64,000 nt of DNA from DATBQN01 sp963755825 (GTDB lineage: Bacteria; Acidobacteriota; Thermoanaerobaculia; Multivoradales; UBA5704). Positions within the stretch are counted from its first letter, which is position 1; every line of letters starts with the position of its first letter. Shown here one piece after another: positions 18,836 to 25,745 of this stretch. The DNA lies in contig CAVWLA010000003.1 in the NCBI GenBank assembly GCA_963755825.1, positions 434,001 to 498,000 of the forward strand, in the 5' to 3' direction. Under the pieces are notes generated by a model, which made no database searches, had not been told where the DNA came from, and saw only the letters and a program-made list of their open reading frames with translations. The position numbers and the translations under genes are program-made.

Positions 18836-21118
18836 GGCCCGGCGCAGGAGCGCCGGCAGGAGGGCGACCGTCGCCGCGTAGGAGACCAGCATCGCCGCGG
18901 CGAGGAGGAGCCCGAGGCTGGCGTTCGGCTTGAGCCCGGAGAGGCCGAGGACCGCGATCCCCAGCGCCAGCACGACGGCGTTCCAGCGCAGGCCGCGGCC
19001 GGTGGTCGCGAAGGTCTCGCCGAGCGCCTCGGCGTGGGCGAGGCCGGCGCCGCGCGCGCGGCGGTAGGCGTAGGCGTACTGCACCGCGAAGTCGACGCCG
19101 GCGCCGAGGTTCAACGCCGCGAAGAGGCTCGTCGCGATGCCGAGCGGCACGCCCGCGTAGCCGAGGGCGGCGAAGAGCAGCAGGGTCGCGGCGAGCACCG
19201 GCAGGAGGATCGCCGCGGCGAGGAGCGGGCGGCGGAGGGCGGCGACGAGCAGCAGGGCGATGAGGAGCGCCGTCCAGCCGATCGAGCGCAGCTGGTCGCG
19301 GACGATGCCGCCGACGACGGCGAGCGCCACCGGCACGTCGCCCGCGAAGTGCGCCTCGACGCCGGGCAGGCCGGCGAGGAGGGCCGGCAGCCGCCGCTCG
19401 AGGTGGGCGGCGAGCGCCTGCCCGCGGAGGTAGTCGGCGTTGCGCAGGAAGAGCCGGGCGCGGGCGCGGGAGGCGTCGGCGGTGAGCACGTCGCGCAGGT
19501 CGATCCACTTCTGCACGATCTCGACGTAGGCGCCGATCCGCGCCACCTCGCCCGCCGGCAGCGCCGAGACGGGGAGCCGGTCGCCGCGCAGATGGGCCGC
19601 GAGCTCGTACGGCGGCACGAAGGAGAGCACGCCGCTCACCCCCGGCGCCGCGTGCGCCAGACGCGCGAAACGCTCCATCAGGCCGGCTCCCGCCGGCGTC
19701 GCGAAGAGCCCGGGAGCGCCGGCGAAGGCGACGTCGAAGCGATAGCTCCCCCAGAAGTCGCGGTTGAAGGTCCGCTCGGCGCTGACCAGGGGCGAGCGGG
19801 GGTCGAAGTTGTCGACCCAGGCGTCCTGCACGCGGAGGCGGAAGAGGCCCGGGATCGCCGCCGCGACGAGGAGCACCGCGACGGCGGCGGCCCGCCGCGG
19901 CCGGCGGGCGATCCAGCGCTCGTAGGCGAGCGGCTCGACGGCGGCGCCCGGCGAGCCGGCGCCGCGGCGGCGGGTGAGCCAGCGCTCCGGCAGCACGGCG
20001 AGGAGGGCGGGCGCCAGGGTGAAGGTGAAGACCATGCCGAGGAGGAGGCCGAGGCCGGTGAAGAGGCCGAGGTGGCGGATCGGGGCGATCGCGTCGCCGA
20101 GGAAGGAGAAGAAGCCCGCCGCGGTGGTCGCCGAGATGAGGACGAGCGGCGTCGAGAGATCGGTGAAGGCGCGCTCGGCAGCCCGCCGCACGCGCTCCCC
20201 GCCGCCCGCGGCGTTCGCCGTGCCGTCGGCGTCCGCCAGGTAGCCCTCGAGGCGCTCGAGCAGGTAGATCTCGTCGGTCATCGCCATCGCCATCAGGAGG
20301 ACCGGCATCACCGTGGTGACGAGCGTCACCGGCACGCCGAGCCAGCCCATGAGCGCGAGCGTCCAGCCGAGGGTCGCCAGCACCTGGGCGAGGGGGACGA
20401 GAACGCCGCCCGCGGTGCCCAGCGTCAGCGCGAGGAGGATCGCCACGACGGCGACCATCGCCGGCACCAGGCGGGAGAGATCGGCGAGCACCTCGCGGCC
20501 GAGCACCGCCTCGGCGGCGACCGGCCCGGTGACGCGAAGCTCGAACGGCGCGCGGCTGGCGGCCACCCAGCGCTCGACGCGGTCGATCAGCGGCCGGCGC
20601 GCGGCGCCGCGGTCGAGCTGCAGGTAGATGGCGGCGGCGCGGCCGTCGGCGGCGAGGAAGAGGCCGCTCGCCGGCGGCGTCGCCCGCACGTGCGCCAGCA
20701 GGCGGTCGAACTCCGGGCCGGCAGGAGGGATCGTCGCGAGGAGGGCATGCAGCGTCTGGCCGTCCGCCGCCGGTGGATCGAGCAGGGTGGCGAGCGAGCG
20801 GATGCCGTGCGGCCGCACGCCGGGGAGCGCCTGCAGCGGCGCCTCGACCGTCTTCAAGAAGCTGAAGCCGGCCGGCGAGGCGAGCGGCGGCCCCCCCGGC
20901 CGCGCCGTCGCCAGGAGGATCACCTGGTCGGTCTCCTGGAACGCCTCGCGGTCGGCGGCGGTGCGGGCGACGACGGGGTCGCCCGCCGGGTAGATCGCCG
21001 CCCCGTCGGTGCGCAGCTCGAGCCGGCCGATGCCGGGGGCGACGGCGGCGGAGGCGAGGACGATGAGGAGGAGGACGCGGCGCGGCCGGGCGAGGGCGAA
21101 ACGGGCGAGGGGGAGCAC
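18827..21118 (-). CDS. MMPL/RND-family membrane exporter
   Basis: A 763-residue transporter with two repeats of the RND/MMPL fold. Each has an N-terminal helix, a large periplasmic loop (about residues 35-215 and 410-590) and five further membrane helices. Conserved features include the SSD-like helix region VTLVTTVMPVLLMAMAMTDEIYL with an Asp, and TTAAGFFSFLGDAIAPIRHLG in the first half; the second half has LGAGVDFAVQYAYAYRRARG. MMPL proteins use proton flux to move lipids or polyketides out of the inner membrane. The gene follows the enediyne-type thioesterase by 6 bp, which suggests export of the PKS product or of a lipid linked to it. HpnN-like hopanoid transport is an alternative. Confidence 0.87.
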   Translation of the reverse strand: MLPLARFALARPRRVLLLIVLASAAVAPGIGRLELRTDGAAIYPAGDPVVARTAADREAFQETDQVILLATARPGGPPLASPAGFSFLKTVEAPLQALPGVRPHGIRSLATLLDPPAADGQTLHALLATIPPAGPEFDRLLAHVRATPPASGLFLAADGRAAAIYLQLDRGAARRPLIDRVERWVAASRAPFELRVTGPVAAEAVLGREVLADLSRLVPAMVAVVAILLALTLGTAGGVLVPLAQVLATLGWTLALMGWLGVPVTLVTTVMPVLLMAMAMTDEIYLLERLEGYLADADGTANAAGGGERVRRAAERAFTDLSTPLVLISATTAAGFFSFLGDAIAPIRHLGLFTGLGLLLGMVFTFTLAPALLAVLPERWLTRRRGAGSPGAAVEPLAYERWIARRPRRAAAVAVLLVAAAIPGLFRLRVQDAWVDNFDPRSPLVSAERTFNRDFWGSYRFDVAFAGAPGLFATPAGAGLMERFARLAHAAPGVSGVLSFVPPYELAAHLRGDRLPVSALPAGEVARIGAYVEIVQKWIDLRDVLTADASRARARLFLRNADYLRGQALAAHLERRLPALLAGLPGVEAHFAGDVPVALAVVGGIVRDQLRSIGWTALLIALLLVAALRRPLLAAAILLPVLAATLLLFAALGYAGVPLGIATSLFAALNLGAGVDFAVQYAYAYRRARGAGLAHAEALGETFATTGRGLRWNAVVLALGIAVLGLSGLKPNASLGLLLAAAMLVSYAATVALLPALLRRAGA

Positions 21119-21124
21119 GGGGAG

Positions 21125-21574
21125 CTACTCGGCCGCCGGCACGCTGAACGGGATCAGGGCCTCGCCGAGCGCTGTCGGGATGGGCGTCGGCACCGTGCGC
21201 CCGCCCTGGCGCCGCAGGCAGGCGATCTGCTGCTCGCCGCGCGCCACCAGCTCCTCGCCGCCGGCGGTCAGGCGAACGTACTCGAAGCGCAGGGTGAGCC
21301 GGTTCTGCCCGCGCTCCGCCAGGCGCATGCGGACGGCGATCTCGTCGAAGGCGCCGAGCTCGGCGAGGTAGTCGCAGGAGCAGCGCACGGTGGCGAGGGC
21401 GAGATCCCCCTTGAGATCGGCGAGGATCTCGGGCGCGTGCTCGGCGAGGAACATCTCGCGGCAGCGACCCTGCCAGCGCAGGTGGTTGACGAAGTAGACG
21501 TTCCCCACCAGGTTGGTCTCCTCGAGCCCCACCCGGTGGCGCATCTCGAACGCCGGCGGCTGCGGCCGGCTCAC
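21125..21574 (-). CDS. Enediyne-type hot-dog thioesterase (TEBC/E10 family)
   Basis: A 149-residue single hot-dog-fold thioesterase, the usual length for SgcE10/CalE7-type proteins. The diagnostic N-terminal segment ETNLVGNVYFVNHLRWQGR is present, followed by CREMFLAEHAPEIL, RCSCDYLAELGAFDEIAVRM and a C-terminal QQIACLRRQGG. In enediyne systems this enzyme releases the polyene from PKSE by hydrolysis and decarboxylation. The GTG start at 21574 overlaps the TGA of the upstream small membrane protein gene (GTGA). Its presence about 4.4 kb from the PKSE gene, on the opposite strand, is independent support for an enediyne-type pathway. A generic 4-hydroxybenzoyl-CoA thioesterase is much less likely given the motif. 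Confidence 0.9.
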   Translation of the reverse strand: MSRPQPPAFEMRHRVGLEETNLVGNVYFVNHLRWQGRCREMFLAEHAPEILADLKGDLALATVRCSCDYLAELGAFDEIAVRMRLAERGQNRLTLRFEYVRLTAGGEELVARGEQQIACLRRQGGRTVPTPIPTALGEALIPFSVPAAE

Positions 21575-21984
21575 GGCAGCGCCGACGGCACCGGCCGCAC
21601 CGCGGTCACGAAGTATTCGGTCTCGCCGAAGCAGCTCCCCGGCACGCCGCGGTGCTGCTCGTAGTGGATCGCCACCCGCTGCCCCATCGTCTTCTCGAGC
21701 GCCGCCGCCACCGCCGGCTCGCGCACGGAGAAGGCGAAGATCTGCGGCAGGGTCCCCGGCAGGCTCACCATCGCGAGCTCCCCCTCCCAGGTCTTGCAGA
21801 TCCACCCCTTGCGGGAGAACTTCTGGACGAAGCCGGCGCGCTCGCCGTCGGCATAGGAGAAGCGGAGCGCCGTCCAGAGATAGAGCGCGGCGATGCCGGC
21901 CAGCACGACGATGGCGAGGAGGAGGATCGGCAGGCCGCGGCGGCGGCGTGGAGCGGGCTGCGGCGGCCTGGCTGGATCGGGCAT
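21571..21984 (-). CDS. Small membrane-anchored protein of unknown function
   Basis: A 137-residue protein with a basic Pro/Arg-rich N terminus and one membrane helix (about residues 15-35, LPILLLAIVVLAGIAALYLW). The periplasmic domain includes SYADGERAGFVQKFSRKGW and CKTWEGELAM, typical of a widespread family sometimes misannotated as 6-phosphogluconate dehydrogenase. Two Cys (ICKTW and GSCFGE) could pair. No catalytic function is known. It leads the minus-strand set with the thioesterase and exporter and overlaps the thioesterase start by 4 bp. Start ATG at 21984 with CGGAGGG upstream. Confidence 0.75.
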   Translation of the reverse strand: MPDPARPPQPAPRRRRGLPILLLAIVVLAGIAALYLWTALRFSYADGERAGFVQKFSRKGWICKTWEGELAMVSLPGTLPQIFAFSVREPAVAAALEKTMGQRVAIHYEQHRGVPGSCFGETEYFVTAVRPVPSALP

Positions 21985-22147
21985 GGCATCCCTCCGATGG
22001 GCCCTCATCCTATCCCGCTCTGTATTAACATCTGGCAGAGCGAGCCCCGAGCCACGCGTCGAACGACCGCCCCCGCCGCGGCCGCGCGGCCGCCAACCGC
22101 GACGAGCCCTCGCCATCAGCCGCAGCCCAGCACCCGGAGACACGACC

Positions 22148-22930
22148 ATGCGATCCGCCCCCGTCCGCCGCTCGTCCCTCGCCGCCCTGCTGCTCGCCGT
22201 TGCCCTGCCGCTCGGCGCCGCCGCCCTCCCCGCCGACGACCCGGCGCCCACCGCCTCCGACCCCAAGGCCGACGCCGTCGCCGCGCAGGTGATGCAGGCG
22301 CTCGGCGGCAAGGCGGCGTGGGACTCGACGCGCTACCTCGTCTTCACCTTCGCCGGCCGCCGCACCCACACCTGGGACCGCTGGACGGGCCGCCATCGCG
22401 TCGAGGGCAAGACGCGCGACGGCAAGAGCTTCGTCGTCCTCGAGAACCTCGGCACCCACGCCGGGCGCGCCTGGGTGGACGGCAAGGAGGCCGCCGGCGA
22501 CGAGCTCAAGAAGATGCTCGACACCGGCTACGGCACCTGGGTCAACGATACCTACTGGCTCCTCATGCCCTACAAGCTGAAGGACCCCGGCGTCCACCTC
22601 GCGTACGCCGGCGAGGACATCGCCGAGGGCAAGACCTACGACAAGCTGTCGCTCTCTTTCGATCACGTGGGCCTCACCCCCGGCGACCACTACACCGCCT
22701 GGATCAACCGCGAGACCCACCTGATGGACCGCTGGGCCTACGTCCTCGAGAGCATGAAGCCCACCGATCCGCCGGGCACCTGGGACTGGACCGGCTGGCA
22801 GCGCTACGGCGCCATCGAGCTCGCGCCGCACCGCACCATGGTCGGCAGCGGCGACAAGCTCGAGCTGTCGGACATCGCGGCGCCGGCGAGCGTCCCCGAC
22901 GCCGTCTTCACCGATCCCGCCGCGAAGTGA
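22148..22930 (+). CDS. Exported protein of unknown function
   Basis: A 260-residue protein with a signal peptide (SSLAALLLAVALPLGAAALPA). The mature domain reads like a periplasmic LolA/outer-membrane-lipoprotein-sorting-like beta half-barrel: VMQALGGKAAWDSTRYLVF, HRVEGKTRDGKSFVVLENLG, DTYWLLMPYKLKDPGVHLAY and NRETHLMDRWAYVLESM. Related proteins are common in Acidobacteriota and Bacteroidota and have no assigned function. The stop overlaps the GTG start of the following methyltransferase gene (GTGA). Start ATG at 22148; the region upstream to the divergent gene is about 160 bp. Confidence 0.72.
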   Translation: MRSAPVRRSSLAALLLAVALPLGAAALPADDPAPTASDPKADAVAAQVMQALGGKAAWDSTRYLVFTFAGRRTHTWDRWTGRHRVEGKTRDGKSFVVLENLGTHAGRAWVDGKEAAGDELKKMLDTGYGTWVNDTYWLLMPYKLKDPGVHLAYAGEDIAEGKTYDKLSLSFDHVGLTPGDHYTAWINRETHLMDRWAYVLESMKPTDPPGTWDWTGWQRYGAIELAPHRTMVGSGDKLELSDIAAPASVPDAVFTDPAAK

Positions 22931-23808
22931 CCCCCGGCGCGACGCCCACGGCCGCGGATCTCGAGGGGCCGCGCGAGCTGAGCCTTCCCGCTGGCATCCT
23001 GCGCTGCCCGGTCCGCGGCTGCGGCGAGCCGCTCGCCGCCACGGCCCGCGCGCTCGTCTGTCCGCGCGCCCATGCCTTCGATCGGGCGCGGAGCGGCTAC
23101 GTCAACCTGCTGCAGCCGCAGGACCGCCGCTCGCGCGAGCCCGGCGACTCGCGCCCGGCGGCGCTGGCGCGGCGGCGCCTCTTCGCGGCCGGCCGGCTCG
23201 ATCCGCTGCTCGCCGCCCTGCGCGCGGCCGTCGCGGAGCTGACGCTGCCCGCCGAGGCCGCCATCCTCGACGTCGGCTGCGGCGAGGGCTCCGTCCTCGC
23301 GGCGCTCGCGACCCCCGGCCGCGAGCTGCACGGGGTCGACATCTCCGTCCCGGCCATCGACCTCGCCGCGCGAGCCATCCCGCAGCCGACCTGGATCGTC
23401 GCCAACGCCGACCGTGCCCTGCCCTATACGGACGGCGCCTTCGACCTCCTCCTGTCGATCACCGCGCGGCAGCGGCCGCAGGAGTTCCGGCGCCTGCTGC
23501 GGCCGAGCGGCCGCCTCCTCCTCGCCGTGCCGGGGCCGGACGACCTGCAGGAGCTGCGGGAGGCGATCGGCGGCGAGCGGCAGCCGCTCGCCGACTGGCG
23601 GAAGGCGGCAGCCTCCTTCGCTCCCGACTTCACCCTCGCCGCCCACCGCACCGAGACCTGGACCCTTCCCCTCGACGCCGCCGGGATCGCCGACCTCCTC
23701 GCCTCCAGCTACCGCGGCGCCCGGCACTCCGAGGCCCGCAGGCTGGCGAGCCTCGACCGCCTCCAGGTGACCACGAGCCGCGAGATCCTTACCCTGCGGC
23801 CCGCCTGA
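22927..23808 (+). CDS. RlmA-type 23S rRNA (guanine-N1) methyltransferase homologue
   Basis: A 293-residue protein with an N-terminal zinc-binding region of RlmA type (LRCPVRGCGEPL ... VCPRAHAFDRARSGYVNLL) followed by a Rossmann SAM-binding domain (AAILDVGCGEGSVLAAL, then IVANADRALPYTDGAFDLLL). RlmA enzymes methylate G745 or G748 of 23S rRNA; the homologue in antibiotic producers can confer resistance. The second CxxC is replaced by a Cys/His combination (CPRAHAF), as in the family. Start GTG at 22927, overlapping the previous stop by 4 bp. Moderate certainty for the exact target base. Confidence 0.82.
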   Translation: MTPGATPTAADLEGPRELSLPAGILRCPVRGCGEPLAATARALVCPRAHAFDRARSGYVNLLQPQDRRSREPGDSRPAALARRRLFAAGRLDPLLAALRAAVAELTLPAEAAILDVGCGEGSVLAALATPGRELHGVDISVPAIDLAARAIPQPTWIVANADRALPYTDGAFDLLLSITARQRPQEFRRLLRPSGRLLLAVPGPDDLQELREAIGGERQPLADWRKAAASFAPDFTLAAHRTETWTLPLDAAGIADLLASSYRGARHSEARRLASLDRLQVTTSREILTLRPA

Positions 23809-23824
23809 CCGCCCGCTCCAAAAG

Positions 23825-24001
23825 AACCTGGCACCTTCCCCGAACCCGTCAAAAAGAACCTGGCACCGTCAATAAAGAACCTGGCACCGCGGGAAAGGCA
23901 TCTGCGCAAGCTTTGCGTGCGCCAAAGTAAACCCTGTCCATCCAATGGTTTATGTCCAGGCATTCGCAGAGCGACGAAACACCTGGCACCTCCGGAGAGG
24001 G
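23825..24001. repeat. Cluster of four REP-like repeats (core ACCTGGCACC)
   Basis: Copies at 23825-23837, 23857-23868, 23878-23888 (one C shorter) and 23990-24001, all in the same orientation. The first three have the variant AAAGAACCTGGCACC, which in reverse is GGTGCCAGGTTCTTT. They fill the 220-bp gap between the convergent ends of the methyltransferase gene and the VirJ-like gene, where nothing else is seen. Confidence 0.85.
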
Positions 24002-24028
24002 GTGCGCCCGGCTCGAGGTCGGGTGGTT

Positions 24029-25558
24029 CTAGCGGCCCGCGCGCTTCGGGGGCTCGGCCTTGTGGGGGATCCGTCGGAGCCCCGCGGCGTCGAGGATGCC
24101 GTCGAGGAGGATGCCGTTGTCGTGCGCGAACCCGTGGCCGGTCTTGAGCTCGAGCGGCGCGGCGAGCTTCGGGTCCAGCTTGCGGCACAGGCTGCCGGCC
24201 TCGCGGCTGCCATAGACGCAGAGCATCTTGGTGCCCCGCAGCCGCGCGATCTCCGGCGCCACGGGCAGATCGGGCTTCGGCTGCTTGCGGGTCATGTAGG
24301 TGCCGAAATTGAAGTCGAACGAGGCGCCGCCGCTGGTTCCCACGATGACCACCAGCTTCACCTTCGAGCGCAGCTCTTTGGGCAGACGATCGACCATGAA
24401 GGGGACGACGTCCGCCCCCTGCGAATACCCCAGCACCACCGCATCGTCGAGTTTCCAGGCCGGGAGGTAGTGCTTCAGGAGACGCCCGAGATCCGCTGCG
24501 GCACCGGCGGGGGTGCGCGCCTTCCAGAAGTACTGCAGGGAGTTCAAGCCGACGACTGGCACGCCCTGCTCCCCGTTGAGGCGATCGGCGAGCCGGCGAT
24601 CGAGGCCCACCCACCCGCCATCGCCGGAGACGATGATGACCAGCGTGCGGCGGCCTGATTTCGGCGCCGGCATCTCGACCACCGGCAGGTCGCGGATGTC
24701 CTCGCTGCGCACCGCCTGCGCCGCCACCTCCGCCTGGCGCTTGGCGGCGACCACCGCGAGCGCCAGCTTCAGCCGCGAGGTGAGAGCCTCGATGCTCCCC
24801 GAGCCGCCGGGCGCGGATTCCGCGAAGGTCGGCAGGATCTGTGCCCCGGCGACCTGCGCGATGAACTCCGCCCCGGACGAAGCACAGCCCGGCAGCGGCG
24901 CCGGCTGCAGCACCACCCACGGGTTCTCCAAGTCGTGCGGCCGCAGGCTGACGCCCGGACCCTTGTAGCCCTCGTCCCAGTGCAGCCCCTCGCCGGGGCA
25001 GAGCCCGCTCGGCGCGGCGAGCACCGGGCAGAACCCCGAGGTGATCGCTCCCTCGAAGGTATTGGGCGGCGACTGCGCGAGGGTCGCATAGGTCAGGCTC
25101 GAGGCCGTCCCCTCCCCCACCAGCACCGGCGGCAGATAGTCCGCGAGCCCCAGATGCTGCTCGACGAAGTGGCTGAGCGCCTCGAAATCCGCCGCCGCAT
25201 AGGCACAGTGGCCGGCGCTCTTGCCCTCGCTCTCCCGCGCGTAGTGGTCGCTGTCGACGCCGATCACCAGGACGCCGAGGGCGGTCAGCGCCTCGGCGGT
25301 GCGCTTCGCGGCGGGAGCCGTCAGATCGGGAGAGAGGAGGAGCGCGACCTCGACCGGCGTCCCTGCCGGCCGGTAGACGGGGAACTTGCCGAAGCGGCCC
25401 AGCTCGAGAGTCTCGATCGTCGGCGCCGCCGGCGTCTGATTGGAAGCGTTCGACGCCGGCCCCGGGGACGGCATCGAGAAAGCCGGAGAGGTGACGATGA
25501 GGCCGAGCGCGACAAAGCCGAGGAGCAGGACGTGTCGAGTGGTGAGCGGTGCGGTCAA
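24029..25558 (-). CDS. AcvB/VirJ-family periplasmic protein
   Basis: A 509-residue exported protein (signal segment VLLLGFVALGLIVTSPAFS). The C-terminal half is a VirJ-type alpha/beta-hydrolase domain: VIIVSGDGGWVGLDRRLAD, a nucleophile elbow GYSQGADVVPF, and a C-terminal His in GHGFAHDNG. The N-terminal half is a second, weaker hydrolase-like domain (VALLLSPDLTAPAAKRTAEA, VGVDSDHYARE), as in the two-domain AcvB arrangement. Agrobacterium AcvB acts on lysyl-phosphatidylglycerol and VirJ supports T-DNA transfer. No lysyltransferase (LpiA/MprF) or type IV secretion gene is present here, so the substrate is open. The start is the most upstream ATG, at 25558. Confidence 0.85.
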   Translation of the reverse strand: MTAPLTTRHVLLLGFVALGLIVTSPAFSMPSPGPASNASNQTPAAPTIETLELGRFGKFPVYRPAGTPVEVALLLSPDLTAPAAKRTAEALTALGVLVIGVDSDHYARESEGKSAGHCAYAAADFEALSHFVEQHLGLADYLPPVLVGEGTASSLTYATLAQSPPNTFEGAITSGFCPVLAAPSGLCPGEGLHWDEGYKGPGVSLRPHDLENPWVVLQPAPLPGCASSGAEFIAQVAGAQILPTFAESAPGGSGSIEALTSRLKLALAVVAAKRQAEVAAQAVRSEDIRDLPVVEMPAPKSGRRTLVIIVSGDGGWVGLDRRLADRLNGEQGVPVVGLNSLQYFWKARTPAGAAADLGRLLKHYLPAWKLDDAVVLGYSQGADVVPFMVDRLPKELRSKVKLVVIVGTSGGASFDFNFGTYMTRKQPKPDLPVAPEIARLRGTKMLCVYGSREAGSLCRKLDPKLAAPLELKTGHGFAHDNGILLDGILDAAGLRRIPHKAEPPKRAGR

Positions 25559-25745
25559 CGGGTCATCTCCGGAACGAAGAATATGGGTAGGAGGCGATCG
25601 GTCGGCTGGTCGGGATCGTCGGGCGCGGCAAGGGGAGAGCCGCTTACTCTCGGCAGTGCAGCCGTACTATCCTTCGCACGAGGCCGTAGCCCGTGCCGGT
25701 TGCACGTATACCCCATGGAACCCCCCAAGCTCAACCGGAGAAGGC

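Noticed and set aside
21571..21984. Small membrane protein as the missing UNBL
   Set aside because: UNBL proteins are much longer (around 300 residues as I recall); this 137-residue protein belongs to a widespread unrelated family.
22927..23808. RlmA homologue as a self-resistance gene for the PKS cassette
   Set aside because: Enediynes cut DNA, so 23S rRNA methylation would not protect; RlmA-type genes are ordinary housekeeping genes.
24029..25558. Sign of a type IV secretion or T-DNA region from the VirJ-like protein
   Set aside because: No virB/virD genes or borders are present; AcvB/VirJ homologues are common chromosomal genes.
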